Positions 18,590 to 28,009 are shown, counted from the first letter of the stretch. The stretch is 64,000 nucleotides of DNA from Actinobacillus genomosp. 1 (GCF_029774175.1 NZ_CP103834.1:72501-136500); one strand, 5' to 3'. Notes: generated by a model from the letters alone, not told the origin. Program-made: numbers and translations.

Positions 18590-18997
18590 TTAGACCGCTT
18601 GTTGCTGTTTTAACGCAGCCGCTTCATTTGCTTCTTGTAATACTGAAGCCAAATCATCGCCTCCGGCGGCCGCTACCGCAGCGGCGAATGCACCCTCAAC
18701 CAGCGGCGCATAGCTAATTACCACTTTTTCCGCTTTTTCAGGCTCAAGTAAATCAATTGCGGTTTCCGCACTTAAAATCGCACTACCGAGATCGACAAAG
18801 ATCACCACGCCATCTTCACTGAATACTTCTTCAATCGCATTCATAATTTTTACCGCATCCGTGCCAATCGGATTATCCGGATCATCAATACCGGCAGCGA
18901 CTGCGATTTGGCACGATCCTTGTGCCATTTGGCGGGTAATTTCAGCCACGCCTTCTCCAAGCTGTTTACTATGCGAAACAATGACTAAATTAACCAT
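18590..18997 (-). CDS. dhaM: DHA kinase phosphotransferase subunit DhaM (EIIA domain only)
   Basis: 135 residues, EIIA-mannose-like fold with phospho-accepting His9 (VIVSHSKQLGEG) and FVDLGSAILSAE. E. coli DhaM is a three-domain protein (EIIA-HPr-EI); this one has just the EIIA module, as in Gram-positive systems, so it must take phosphate from the general HPr. It phosphorylates ADP bound to DhaL. Its C-terminal end overlaps a USS (18593-18602). Confidence 0.92.
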   Translation of the reverse strand: MVNLVIVSHSKQLGEGVAEITRQMAQGSCQIAVAAGIDDPDNPIGTDAVKIMNAIEEVFSEDGVVIFVDLGSAILSAETAIDLLEPEKAEKVVISYAPLVEGAFAAAVAAAGGDDLASVLQEANEAAALKQQQAV

Positions 18998-19005
18998 GAC
19001 AACTC

Positions 19006-19632
19006 CTATTTAACCGCTGCCGCTAAGGCTTTGATGAGGTAATAACTTGAAGTTGCTCCAGGATCCGCATGACCGATACTGCGTTCGCCTAAATAGCTGG
19101 CACGTCCTTTTTTAGCCATCATCGGCACAGTGGCTTTTGTAAAAATTTTGGCTTTTTCGACCGCTTGATTAAGTAGAACCGCTTCAGGCTGAGAATGGTC
19201 CGCTTGGGCTAATTCATCAAGCAACGGAAGCCAAACGTCACACAGAGTTTTATCGCCCGGTTCTGCACGTCCACGAGCGACAATGCCTTCCACACCGGCT
19301 TTGAAGACGCTAACAAGTTCTTCAAACGTAAGCTGTTCTTTACCGTTAGCAACTTGTGAACCTTTGATAAATAAAGTGCCGTATAAAGGCCCGCTCGCAC
19401 CGCCGACTTGAGAGAGTAACGTCATACCGACCGTTTTTAAAATTGTACCTATATCTTTATCGCTTACGGTAGCAACTTTTTCTAATGCCTTGCTAAAACC
19501 ACGTTGCATATTTAAGCCGTGATCGCCGTCACCTATTTCGGTATCCAACTGTGTGAGGAAATCTCGTTGCTCGCTCATCACGTGATTACAATTTTCAAGC
19601 CATTGCAGAATTTGCTGTTTTGAAATCGCCAT
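19006..19632 (-). CDS. dhaL: Dihydroxyacetone kinase subunit DhaL
   Basis: 208 residues from ATG 19632, preceded by GGGGAGA; upstream in-frame codons lie inside dhaK. Nucleotide-binding motifs: DTEIGDGDHGLNMQRGF (Mg-ADP aspartates) and GGASGPLYGTLF, GRASYLGERSIGHADPGA. ADP stays bound as a cofactor that DhaM re-phosphorylates. Starts 1 nt after dhaK ends. Confidence 0.94.
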   Translation of the reverse strand: MAISKQQILQWLENCNHVMSEQRDFLTQLDTEIGDGDHGLNMQRGFSKALEKVATVSDKDIGTILKTVGMTLLSQVGGASGPLYGTLFIKGSQVANGKEQLTFEELVSVFKAGVEGIVARGRAEPGDKTLCDVWLPLLDELAQADHSQPEAVLLNQAVEKAKIFTKATVPMMAKKGRASYLGERSIGHADPGATSSYYLIKALAAAVK

Positions 19633-19633
19633 T

Positions 19634-20704
19634 TTATTCTCCCCAACGTAATGCCGGCGTATTAACCGGTGCATCCCAAAGTGCTAAGGTTTCATCATCT
19701 GCTTTTAGTAATGTAATAGAAACACCTTGCATATCGAGTGAGGTGCAGAATGAACCGACCAAATTACGCTCAATAATTAAACCGAATTGTTCACAACAAT
19801 CCGCTAGTACGTTGTAAACACCATATAATTCTGAAAGTGGTACCGCACCTAAGTTATTCACTAACGCAATCACACGATCGCCTTTTTGTAACGCTTGTTT
19901 TTTATCTAACACTTCGTTCCATTGTTGAGTATCGTTATCCCAACGGCGTACAGTACGCTCGTAATCGCCGTGTGCGATGAGTGTTTCAAACATTTGGCGT
20001 ACGGTTTTATCGAGGTTCTCAAACGGACGGCGTTCAATGCCCGGTTCGCCGTGAATCCCTACGCCAAATTCCATTTCGTTTTCGGCTAAAGTAAAAGACG
20101 GCTTACCGGCTGCCGGTACAGTACAAGCCCCAAGCGCAATACCAATTGAATGTCCGGCATTATTTAACTTATAACCTAACTCGGCTAATTGCGATAAGTT
20201 GTAACCCTTATCTGCCGCTGCCCCTAATAGTTTCTCTAATAACACTGTGTTGGCAACGCCACGGCGACCGGCGGTATATAAGCTGTCTTTGACCGCTACG
20301 TCATCATCAATTAATACGGTTGCGACTTTTACACCGCTATCGGCAAGAAGCTCGGTTGCGGTTTCAAAATTTAAAACGTCACCGGTATAATTTTTAATAA
20401 GTAATAAAACACCTTCTCCACTATCGACATTTAAACCGCATTCAAACATTTGATCCGGTGTCGGAGAAGTAAAAATCGCCCCCGGACAAGCACCGTCTAA
20501 CATTCCCTTACCAACAAAACCGGCGTGCATCGGTTCGTGTCCGCTCCCGCCACCTGAAATCAATGCCACTTTACCGGCAACCGGTGCGTCAGCTCGGCGT
20601 ACATAAGTCGGCTCAGTATTCAGAACAAGGGTAGGATGCGCTTTGGCAAAACCGGCTAATTGCTCTTGTAAGACAGCTTCGATTGAATTGATAAGTTTTT
20701 TCAT
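19634..20704 (-). CDS. dhaK: Dihydroxyacetone kinase substrate-binding subunit DhaK
   Basis: 356 residues from ATG 20704 (MKKLINSIEA) with AAGGATC upstream. His218 (GVGIHGEPGIERR), which binds dihydroxyacetone covalently, and His56 (GGGSGHEPMHAGF) occupy the same positions as in E. coli DhaK. First gene of a dhaK-dhaL-dhaM operon converting DHA to DHAP with PEP-derived phosphate. No dhaR regulator is adjacent. Confidence 0.95.
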   Translation of the reverse strand: MKKLINSIEAVLQEQLAGFAKAHPTLVLNTEPTYVRRADAPVAGKVALISGGGSGHEPMHAGFVGKGMLDGACPGAIFTSPTPDQMFECGLNVDSGEGVLLLIKNYTGDVLNFETATELLADSGVKVATVLIDDDVAVKDSLYTAGRRGVANTVLLEKLLGAAADKGYNLSQLAELGYKLNNAGHSIGIALGACTVPAAGKPSFTLAENEMEFGVGIHGEPGIERRPFENLDKTVRQMFETLIAHGDYERTVRRWDNDTQQWNEVLDKKQALQKGDRVIALVNNLGAVPLSELYGVYNVLADCCEQFGLIIERNLVGSFCTSLDMQGVSITLLKADDETLALWDAPVNTPALRWGE

Positions 20705-20873
20705 AGCAGGGGATCCTTTTAAAAGAAGAATTTGTCCCAATTTAACCAAAATTCGAGGCGAATTTCTGTTAGTTACTTCACAAAATCGAAAAAAAGATGA
20801 GTGAAAACGAAAATAGAGTTACAACTAAATTTACGTTAAAATAGCAACAATATTTATTGATAAGGATTACACA

Positions 20874-21827
20874 ATGACAGTTAAACACGTAAAACTTTTA
20901 ATTTTAGGCTCAGGTCCGGCGGGCTATACTGCTGCCGTTTACGCCGCTCGTGCGAATTTAAATCCGGTATTGGTGACCGGTATGCAACAAGGCGGTCAAT
21001 TAACCACCACCGATGAAATTGAAAACTGGCCGGGAGAATATGAGCATACCACCGGTACAGGTTTAATGGATAAAATGCTGAAACACGCTGAAAAATTTAA
21101 CACGGAAATTGTTTTCGACCATATCAACAGCGTAGATTTATCTAAGCGTCCGTTTACTTTAAAAGGCGATATTAATACCTTTACCTGTGATGCGCTAATT
21201 ATCGCAACCGGTGCATCGGCAAAATATTTAGGCTTAGATTCGGAAGAAGCGTTTAAAGGCAAAGGCGTATCGGCTTGTGCAACTTGTGACGGTTTCTTCT
21301 ATCGTAACAAACCGGTTGCGGTTGTTGGTGGCGGTAATACTGCCGTTGAAGAAGCGTTATATTTAGCCAATATCGCTAGTGAAGTACATTTAGTGCATCG
21401 CCGTGACAGTTTCCGTGCTGAGAAAATTTTATTAGGTCGCTTACAGAAACGTGTGGAAGAAGGCAAAATCATTCTTCACACCGACAGAACGGTCGAAGAA
21501 GTGTTAGGCGATAATATGGGCGTAACCGGTGTACGTTTAGCTTCTACCAAAGACGAGAGCAAAGAAGAAATTAAAGTGGACGGTTTCTTTGTCGCAATCG
21601 GTCATGCACCAAATACCGCAATTTTTGACGGTCAGCTTGAATTGGATAACGGTTACATTAAAGTGAAATCGGGCTTAGAAGGCAATGCGACTGCAACTAG
21701 CGTAGCAGGCGTATTTGCTGCCGGTGATGTTATGGATCATAACTATCGCCAAGCAATCACTTCAGCAGGTACAGGCTGTATGGCTGCATTAGATGCAGAA
21801 CGCTTCTTAGATGCGTTAGAAGCCTAA
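20874..21827 (+). CDS. trxB: Thioredoxin reductase
   Basis: 317 residues. FAD-binding GSGPAG (12-17), redox CATC (135-138), NADPH-binding VGGGNTAVEEA and the C-terminal FAD motif FAAGDVMDHNYRQAITSAGTGCMAA. Reduces thioredoxin with NADPH. Divergent from dhaK, 169 bases apart; AAGGATT precedes the ATG. Confidence 0.96.
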   Translation: MTVKHVKLLILGSGPAGYTAAVYAARANLNPVLVTGMQQGGQLTTTDEIENWPGEYEHTTGTGLMDKMLKHAEKFNTEIVFDHINSVDLSKRPFTLKGDINTFTCDALIIATGASAKYLGLDSEEAFKGKGVSACATCDGFFYRNKPVAVVGGGNTAVEEALYLANIASEVHLVHRRDSFRAEKILLGRLQKRVEEGKIILHTDRTVEEVLGDNMGVTGVRLASTKDESKEEIKVDGFFVAIGHAPNTAIFDGQLELDNGYIKVKSGLEGNATATSVAGVFAAGDVMDHNYRQAITSAGTGCMAALDAERFLDALEA

Positions 21828-21857
21828 ATATTTTTACGGAACATTAGCTTCATTCAA

Positions 21858-21867
21858 ACAAGCGGTT
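21858..21867 (+). repeat. Uptake signal sequence between trxB and kdsB
   Basis: ACAAGCGGTT, one mismatch from the Apl-type core, in the 107-base gap. Confidence 0.6.
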
Positions 21868-21934
21868 AAATTTCACAGGAATTTTACTATGTTGATTCAA
21901 GCGGATGTTCCGTGTTTTTTATAAAGGAAATTGT

Positions 21935-22687
21935 ATGAATTTTACTGTGATTATTCCGGCACGTTATGCTTCAAGCCGCTTACCTCGTAAACCGTTGTTA
22001 GATATTGCCGGCAAACCGATGATTCAGCACGTGTGGGAAAAAGCACAACAAGCCGGTGCAGCACGGGTGATTATTGCGACCGACCATCCGGAGATTGAAG
22101 TAACTGCTAAAGCATTTGGCGCGGAAGTGTGTATGACTTCGGATCAACATAATTCAGGCACGGAACGTTTAGCGGAAGTGATTGAAAAGATGCAGATTGC
22201 CGATGATGAAATTATCGTGAATGTACAAGGTGATGAGCCGCTGATCCCACCGGTGATCGTCTCGCAAGTGGCAGAAAATTTAGATCGTTGCCAAGTGAAT
22301 ATGGCGACATTAGCGGTAAAATTAACCACTAAAGAAGAACTTTTCAATCCGAATGCCGTCAAAGCGCTGGCAGATAAAAACGGTATGGCACTTTATTTCT
22401 CTCGTGCGCCGATTCCGTTTGCTCGTGATCATTTCTCTGATTGTGATGACGCTTTTGTCGCAAGCCAAAATTACTTACGCCATATTGGTATCTACGCATA
22501 TCGTGCTGGCTTTGTAAAACAATACATCGCTTGGCAGCCGACACAATTAGAGCAGTTGGAATCTTTAGAACAATTACGTGCGTTATGGTACGGAGAAAAA
22601 ATTCATATCGAACTTGCTAAACAAGCACCTCAAGTAGGGGTGGATACGCAAGAAGATTTGGAGCGTGTTCGCCAGATTTTAGTTTAG
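21935..22687 (+). CDS. kdsB: CMP-KDO synthetase
   Basis: 250 residues from ATG 21935 (MNFTVIIPARYASSRLP), with AAAGGAAA upstream; an earlier in-frame ATG at 21905 gives an unrelated 10-residue extension. Motifs IIPARYASSRLPRKPLLDIAGKPMIQHV and VNVQGDEPLIPP are diagnostic. Activates KDO for lipid A core synthesis. Confidence 0.96.
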   Translation: MNFTVIIPARYASSRLPRKPLLDIAGKPMIQHVWEKAQQAGAARVIIATDHPEIEVTAKAFGAEVCMTSDQHNSGTERLAEVIEKMQIADDEIIVNVQGDEPLIPPVIVSQVAENLDRCQVNMATLAVKLTTKEELFNPNAVKALADKNGMALYFSRAPIPFARDHFSDCDDAFVASQNYLRHIGIYAYRAGFVKQYIAWQPTQLEQLESLEQLRALWYGEKIHIELAKQAPQVGVDTQEDLERVRQILV

Positions 22688-22698
22688 AATCTGCATAC

Positions 22699-22745
22699 AC
22701 AAGCGGTCAAAATTGCAAAAAACTTTGCAAATCAGATCGCTTAAT
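22699..22745. repeat. Uptake signal and degenerate partner after kdsB
   Basis: A perfect ACAAGCGGTC at 22699-22708 faces a degraded copy (AGATCGCTTA, near 22734-22743) across an A/T-rich spacer. A weaker version of the paired-USS terminator. Confidence 0.5.
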
Positions 22746-22809
22746 TATCTAGGCTGAGTAGCAACTCAGTAAATAAAAACGTGCTTAGGCACATTCTCGG
22801 AGTAAACCT

Positions 22810-23235
22810 ATGTTAGGAAACATTTTAGGCTCAATCGCATCATCTGTATTAAGTGGCGGTAACGGCAATCAATCAACAGCACTTCAATTAATTCAAGCAT
22901 TACTACAATCTCAAGGTGGTGTTGAAGGCGTAATCGCTAAATTACAACAGGGCGGTTTAGACGACCTATTAAAAACTTGGATCAGTGCGGATGAAGAAAA
23001 CGCACCGGTATCAGGTGAGCAAATCGCAAATGTATTCGGTCAAGAAAATCTTCAAGCAGCGGCACAAGAAGCGGGTGTAGAAGAAAAAGATGCGGGCGAT
23101 TTATTAGCGGAATTTTTACCGAAAATCGTTGATACATTAACACCGGACGGTCAATTACCGGATCTACAAAACTTAAATACTAACGACCTACTAGCACAAG
23201 CAGCAAAAGGCGTGTTAGGTAAATTATTTGGCTAA
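22810..23235 (+). CDS. YidB-like protein (DUF937 family)
   Basis: 141 residues beginning MLGNILGSIASSVLSGG with repeated small helices and the pattern VEGVIAKLQQGGLDDLLKTWI, ISGEQI-like and LPKIVDTLTPDGQLP that characterise the YidB/DUF937 family. Function unknown in E. coli. Monocistronic with its own terminator. Confidence 0.82.
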   Translation: MLGNILGSIASSVLSGGNGNQSTALQLIQALLQSQGGVEGVIAKLQQGGLDDLLKTWISADEENAPVSGEQIANVFGQENLQAAAQEAGVEEKDAGDLLAEFLPKIVDTLTPDGQLPDLQNLNTNDLLAQAAKGVLGKLFG

Positions 23236-23239
23236 TCTT

Positions 23240-23273
23240 CAAAAAAGGGAGAATTTAATTCTCCCTTTTTTGT
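23240..23273. terminator. Bidirectional terminator between yidB-like gene and nudC
   Basis: AAAAAAGGGAGAATT and AATTCTCCCTTTTTTG form a near-perfect stem with flanking A and T tracts. Confidence 0.9.
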
Positions 23274-23305
23274 TTTGGCTTAATTAGCCCGTTATAAAAT
23301 TATTG

Positions 23306-24076
23306 TTATCCTTCCTTTCGACAAATCTTCAACGTTTCTTTGATTAGCTCCAATGCAATCGTGCCTTCCGGTGGCAGTTCTGGGAGCGGTTGATCGCAGT
23401 CGAACCATTTTGCATCGAAGATTTCTTCCTCTTGTAGCGTGATTTCTCCGCTATCATAATCGGCTAGAAAGCCTAGCATCAGTGAGTTTGGAAATGCCCA
23501 GGGTTGGCTGCCGAAATAGCGGATATTTTTGATTTTTAAGCCGCTTTCTTCCCATACTTCACGTTGAACGGTGGTTTCGATTGCTTCACCGGCTTCGACA
23601 AAACCGGCTAATGTGGTGTAAATCGTGCCTTTATGACGCAGATGGTTGGCAAGTAAAATTTGTCGTCCACGGCGTACCGCCACAATAATAGACGGGCTGA
23701 TTGTCGGGTAGCTACGATGTTGGCAATCTGGGCAATGTGCTGCAATTTCGTTGTTAGCAAGTTCGGTGTGAGCGCCGCATTTGCCGCAGAATTTATGCGT
23801 ATTGAGGAAATGATTAAGTGAAACGGCTCGGTGTAACAGATGAGCTAATTCCGCCGGACGAGCAATCTGTGAGCGTAGATTTACCATGGTAAAATTTTGT
23901 AGATTTTCGACCGCTTGTTCATCCAGTTGCACCAGAAAAACCGGTGAGTTTTGGTATTCTCCAACCTGTAATTTAGTAAAGCCGACTAAACCTAATTGTT
24001 CGGCTGTACCGGAAGGAATTTCATCATCTTTTAAAGCAAGATCAAAATGATGTACTAATACCCAATAACTTTTCAT
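23306..24076 (-). CDS. nudC: NADH pyrophosphatase / RNA de-NADding enzyme NudC
   Basis: 256 residues from ATG 24076, which has GGGAGC 6 nt upstream; the in-frame ATG at 24094 overlaps the rluE stop and lacks a site. Four-cysteine zinc ribbon (FCGKCGAHTE, HCPDCQHRS), Nudix box GFVEAGEAIETTVQREVWEESG and the family SQPWAFPNSLM motif. Hydrolyses NADH and removes NAD caps from RNA. Confidence 0.94.
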   Translation of the reverse strand: MKSYWVLVHHFDLALKDDEIPSGTAEQLGLVGFTKLQVGEYQNSPVFLVQLDEQAVENLQNFTMVNLRSQIARPAELAHLLHRAVSLNHFLNTHKFCGKCGAHTELANNEIAAHCPDCQHRSYPTISPSIIVAVRRGRQILLANHLRHKGTIYTTLAGFVEAGEAIETTVQREVWEESGLKIKNIRYFGSQPWAFPNSLMLGFLADYDSGEITLQEEEIFDAKWFDCDQPLPELPPEGTIALELIKETLKICRKEG

Positions 24077-24093
24077 ATTTGCTCCCGAAATCA

Positions 24094-24789
24094 TTAAATT
24101 TTTAAGTCAATTTGTTGAAATAATTGGCGTTTTTCTTTTTCATCTAAAACTCGGTATTCACCGCTATCTAAATCACCAAGCTGAAATTGCCCTAAACCGA
24201 CACGGATTAAGCGCAGGGTCGGAAAGCCGATATGAGCAGTCATTCGGCGCACTTGGCGATTTTTTCCTTCGTGGATTTTTAGCTCGATCCAACTGGTTGG
24301 AATGGTTTTTCGCTCTCGAATTTTCGGGGCTGTTTGCCATTCATAATTCGGGGCGGAAATCGCTTTCACTTTTGCCGGTTTGGTTAAGCCATCTTTCAAT
24401 TCAACACCTTTCTCTAACTTAGCTAAATCCGTAGCTTGCGGAATCCCTTCCACCTGTGCGAGATAAGTTTTCTGCTTTTCAAATTTAGGATTCGCCAAGC
24501 GGTGCTGAATTTCACCGTTGTTAGTGAGTAACAATAAACCTTCACTATCACGGTCTAAGCGACCGACCGGATAAACCTGTGGAATCGGAATAAAATCTTT
24601 CAGCGTTTGTCGCCCTTGTTCATCAGTGAATTGGGTTAGCACGTCAAACGGCTTGTTAAACAATACGACCACAGTATCTTCAAACGAAAGCTGTGGTTTA
24701 AGCGGTCGTTTTTGGGTTCTATTTTGCAAGTTCGGTTTGTTTGTTACGGAACGAGGTTTATTTTTTGGATTAAATTTTGTTTTAAACAT
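24094..24789 (-). CDS. rluE: 23S rRNA pseudouridine synthase RluE
   Basis: 231 residues, RsuA/RluB/E/F family. Catalytic Asp in VGRLDRDSEGLLLLTNNG; FNKPFDVLTQFTD and IHEGKNRQVRRM are conserved. A basic, Asn/Lys-rich N-terminal tail (1-35) and no S4 domain, fitting RluE (U2457 of 23S). Upstream of nudC with a 1-base stop/start arrangement. Confidence 0.88.
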   Translation of the reverse strand: MFKTKFNPKNKPRSVTNKPNLQNRTQKRPLKPQLSFEDTVVVLFNKPFDVLTQFTDEQGRQTLKDFIPIPQVYPVGRLDRDSEGLLLLTNNGEIQHRLANPKFEKQKTYLAQVEGIPQATDLAKLEKGVELKDGLTKPAKVKAISAPNYEWQTAPKIRERKTIPTSWIELKIHEGKNRQVRRMTAHIGFPTLRLIRVGLGQFQLGDLDSGEYRVLDEKEKRQLFQQIDLKI

Positions 24790-24815
24790 GGTGTTATTTA
24801 TCGAGTGAGAATTTA

Positions 24816-25280
24816 CTACTTAATCCATTTGTCTTGATCTTGTTTGCGTTCAAATTCGGCATCGAACGTATTGTTATCTTGCTGTGAAAATTGACCGCTT
24901 GAAAAATGGCTGAAACGCACTCTTGATTTAAAGAAACGCATTAAATAGCGTTCGGCAATATGACGCGTCACCGGCAGCATTAATAAAATCGCAATAATAT
25001 CGCTTAAGAAGCCGGGAATAATTAAAAAAATGCCGGCTAAAATAAACAGGAGCGAGCCGATCACCGCTTGGGTCGGGATTTTGCCTTGACTTAATTCGCT
25101 ACGCACGGAATAAATCGCATAGATACCGCGTAATTTAACAAACCATAAACCTAATACCGAAATGCCGATTAATAATAAAATCAACGGTAGTACCCCGATT
25201 TGTGAACCTATGGTGACCAATAGCGAGATCTCGCAATAGATATACAGAAAAATGCCGAGTAAGATAAAAATAAATGGCAT
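24816..25280 (-). CDS. fxsA: FxsA family membrane protein
   Basis: 154 residues. N-terminal MPFIFILLGIFLYIYCEISLLVTIG and the later GSLLFILAGIFLIIPGFLSDIIAILLMLP match FxsA, whose overproduction relieves F-plasmid exclusion of phage T7 in E. coli. Three membrane helices and a polar C-terminal tail. Physiological role unknown. Confidence 0.88.
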   Translation of the reverse strand: MPFIFILLGIFLYIYCEISLLVTIGSQIGVLPLILLLIGISVLGLWFVKLRGIYAIYSVRSELSQGKIPTQAVIGSLLFILAGIFLIIPGFLSDIIAILLMLPVTRHIAERYLMRFFKSRVRFSHFSSGQFSQQDNNTFDAEFERKQDQDKWIK

Positions 25281-25302
25281 AACAGTTCCTTATTTGAATG
25301 CT

Positions 25303-26634
25303 TTAATGATCAGAAAGTTGAAGTTCAATTTCCGCTTTTTGGGTTAAGTTCTCCGCGCCTTGCGAACGCATCACAATATTGTCTTCGGTGCGGATGCCGC
25401 CGCGTTGTTTAAATTCAGCGATCTTTTGCCAATTAATATGACGTGCAAGCGGACTATTTTGCAACGGATTCAGCAACATATCAATGAAATAGAACCCCGG
25501 TTCGATCGTCAGCACCATATTTTCCGCCAAATCACGGGTACAACGCAGACTTGGATAAACCTCCGGCGGTGATTTGCGAGTACCACGAGGATTTTGTTGG
25601 AAGCCTGCAACATCGTGTACTTGTAGTCCAAGTAAATGCCCTAAACCATGTGGCAAAAAGGCTCTGGAAATCCCTTCTTCAAAAATTTGTTCCGGTGTAA
25701 GGCGAACAAAGTCATATTCGTGCAGCATTTCGGCAATCCATTGCTGCATTTGCGTATGATAGCTTAGATAGTTTACCCCCACAGTAAGTTGCTTGATAAT
25801 GCGATATTTGTATTGTTCCATTTGCTTGATCATTGCCGCAAATTCGCTATTAGGATCAGCCACATAAGTGCGAGTAATATCGGAGGCGTAACCGTGTACG
25901 GTTGCACCGGCATCGATCAGAAAGCTCTGCTGTTGCGGATTAGGGGAGTAATCAAGCCGAGTATAGTGTAAAATAGCCGAGTGTTGATTAATTGCAACAA
26001 TATTGCCGTAAGGCACGTTTAAGTCGGATTGCTGACTGGCTTTTAGATAAGCGAGGTTAATTTCAAACTCACTTTTCCCCTCAAAAAAGGCTTGTTTTGC
26101 TGCCTGATGCCCTTTTAACGCCGCAAATTGTGCTTGATAGATTGCTTCGATTTCAAATTCACTTTTGATAGAACGTTCGAAATGGAGCTGATTCAGCACT
26201 TTTTGCGGATTGATTTGGTTAAAACCGAGCGATTCTGCCAAGTTTTTATCCTCACCGATAAAGGCGCAAGCGGTCGAATTTTGGATAAATTTTGCAATTT
26301 CTTGGGAATCTTGCAAAATCACCCATTGAAATTCATCTGCAAAAAAAGCGTCTGTCGGGACGGTCGGCGACGAGTGCCAATAATCGTTCGGTGCATAGAA
26401 ATAGACGGTCGGTTTATTTTTGCCATCTAAAAATAGCCAGCAATTTTCTGCTGTCGGAAAAGGGAAGAAGTAGTTAAAATGCGGGTTTATTTTAAAAGGG
26501 GCGGTTTGATCATCTAAAAAATGATAGCGAGCCGTGCCGGAATAAATCCATAAACCGCTGAGAAAGTTAGTTTCTAAAATGGTTTGAACGACTTGTTGTA
26601 GTCGCTTGATATGTTGTGTAAATAATTGTTTCAT
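25303..26634 (-). CDS. pepQ: Xaa-Pro dipeptidase PepQ
   Basis: 443 residues from ATG 26634, the exact length of E. coli PepQ; a longer frame to 26685 is not conserved. Creatinase-like N-terminal domain, then a pita-bread metallopeptidase domain with the metal ligands in FLIDAGATVHGYASDITRTY, LPHGLGHLLGLQVHD, LTIEPGFYF and RGGIRTEDN. Cleaves Xaa-Pro dipeptides, plausibly feeding proline to PutA. Divergent from tusA with just 23 bases between starts. Confidence 0.94.
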   Translation of the reverse strand: MKQLFTQHIKRLQQVVQTILETNFLSGLWIYSGTARYHFLDDQTAPFKINPHFNYFFPFPTAENCWLFLDGKNKPTVYFYAPNDYWHSSPTVPTDAFFADEFQWVILQDSQEIAKFIQNSTACAFIGEDKNLAESLGFNQINPQKVLNQLHFERSIKSEFEIEAIYQAQFAALKGHQAAKQAFFEGKSEFEINLAYLKASQQSDLNVPYGNIVAINQHSAILHYTRLDYSPNPQQQSFLIDAGATVHGYASDITRTYVADPNSEFAAMIKQMEQYKYRIIKQLTVGVNYLSYHTQMQQWIAEMLHEYDFVRLTPEQIFEEGISRAFLPHGLGHLLGLQVHDVAGFQQNPRGTRKSPPEVYPSLRCTRDLAENMVLTIEPGFYFIDMLLNPLQNSPLARHINWQKIAEFKQRGGIRTEDNIVMRSQGAENLTQKAEIELQLSDH

Positions 26635-26657
26635 AAAAGAAAAAATAAGAGAAAAAT

Positions 26658-26897
26658 ATGACGGATATAAAAATTGACCAAACATTAGATACGCTTGGGT
26701 TACGTTGCCCGGAGCCGGTAATGCTTACTCGCAAAACCATTCGAAATATGGCGGAAGGCGAGGTTTTATTAATTGTAGCGGATGATCCGGCTACTACGCG
26801 AGATATTCCAAGTTTTTGTGAATTTATGGATCACCAGTTGCTAAATAGCGAAACGGAAAATACCCCATATCGTTATTGGGTCAAAAAAGGGCTTTAA
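26658..26897 (+). CDS. tusA: Sulfur carrier protein TusA
   Basis: 79 residues. The CPEP motif (LGLRCPEPVMLTRK) carries the persulfide cysteine. Relays sulfur from IscS to the TusBCD complex for 2-thiolation of tRNA wobble uridine. Confidence 0.94.
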   Translation: MTDIKIDQTLDTLGLRCPEPVMLTRKTIRNMAEGEVLLIVADDPATTRDIPSFCEFMDHQLLNSETENTPYRYWVKKGL

Positions 26898-26908
26898 GCA
26901 CAATAAAA

Positions 26909-26942
26909 TAATCCCCCACACGAGCGTATGGGGGATTTTTTA
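26909..26942. terminator. Bidirectional terminator between tusA and rraB
   Basis: ATCCCCCA and TGGGGGAT flank a 10-nt loop, followed by TTTTTTT; AAAATA precedes on the other side. Confidence 0.85.
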
Positions 26943-26946
26943 ACTA

Positions 26947-27387
26947 TTAGTGACGTCTGATTTCTTCTTCGTCAAACTCAAAATCTTCATCTTGGTCATC
27001 GAAGAATTCGCCGTCTTCACCGTATTCATCATCTTCCGCATTCGGATCTTCAAAATAAGTACCCCAACCTTCATATTCCGCACCGACTTTTTCAATCAGC
27101 GGCAGTAATTCTTTTTGTTGGGCGGTAATGATGTCGGTATTTAAATTGACTTCGCTCACGATATCGCACACGAAGATCACTTTGCCGTTTTCTTCTTCCA
27201 CTTCTTCCGCTTCTGAAATTTCATAGCCGAGTTTATAAGCATCAACTACTAATTTTTCCAGTTTATCAAAATCACGGTGAGCCACATGGTGTTCAATAAT
27301 ATAAAGCGCATCAGGATCCGAACCGTCTTTTAAGAGGTTTTCGATGATCTCATCCGTTTCTTGGCGTAATTCATTAAAATCGTACAT
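26947..27387 (-). CDS. rraB: Regulator of RNase E activity RraB
   Basis: 146 residues from ATG 27387, with AAGGAGC upstream; an earlier in-frame start at 27420 is inside engB. Very acidic C-terminus (about 105-143: DDEYGEDGEFFDDQDEDFEFDEEE), typical of RraB, which binds the RNase E scaffold and lowers its activity. Sits 1 nt after engB. Confidence 0.92.
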   Translation of the reverse strand: MYDFNELRQETDEIIENLLKDGSDPDALYIIEHHVAHRDFDKLEKLVVDAYKLGYEISEAEEVEEENGKVIFVCDIVSEVNLNTDIITAQQKELLPLIEKVGAEYEGWGTYFEDPNAEDDEYGEDGEFFDDQDEDFEFDEEEIRRH

Positions 27388-27388
27388 A

Positions 27389-28009
27389 TTATGCTCCTTG
27401 ATTGAGGAATTGTTCGGCAAACCAGCTATCTAATTTGTCGGAAAGTTTATCAATACCAATTTTATTGAGTGCAGAGTAGGCTTCGACTTGAATATCGCCT
27501 TGGAACGGTAGAATCGCTTCTCGCACCATTTTTACCGTTTTACTTCTTGCGCTTTGGCTGAGTTTATCCGCTTTAGTTAATAGCAATAACACCGGTAATT
27601 GTGCGGATACCGCCCATTCGATCATCTGTTGGTCGAGATCTTTTAACGGGTGGCGAATATCCATCAGGATCACCACACCGCGTAAACATTCACGTTTTTG
27701 TAGGTATTCGCCTAACGCTTTTTGCCATTGGAGCTTCATTTGCTCCGGTACCGCCGCATAACCGTATCCGGGTAAATCGACCAGTTTACAATTCGGCTCG
27801 ACTTCAAATAAGTTAATTAACTGAGTACGCCCCGGTGTTTTTGAAGTTCGTGCTAAGTTTTTTTGATTGGTTAATGCATTGAGAGCAGTAGATTTACCGG
27901 CGTTTGAACGACCGGCAAAGGCAATTTCCACACCATTGTCTTCCGGTAAATGACGAATATCCGGTGCGGAAGTTAAAAAATGAGTTTTGTGATAGTTTAG
28001 TTTGAGCAT
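27389..28009 (-). CDS. engB: Ribosome biogenesis GTPase EngB (YihA/YsxC)
   Basis: 206 residues. GTPase motifs: G1 GRSNAGKST, G3 DLPGYG, G4 LTKADK. Needed for 50S assembly and cell division. First gene of a two-gene unit with rraB. Confidence 0.95.
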   Translation of the reverse strand: MLKLNYHKTHFLTSAPDIRHLPEDNGVEIAFAGRSNAGKSTALNALTNQKNLARTSKTPGRTQLINLFEVEPNCKLVDLPGYGYAAVPEQMKLQWQKALGEYLQKRECLRGVVILMDIRHPLKDLDQQMIEWAVSAQLPVLLLLTKADKLSQSARSKTVKMVREAILPFQGDIQVEAYSALNKIGIDKLSDKLDSWFAEQFLNQGA

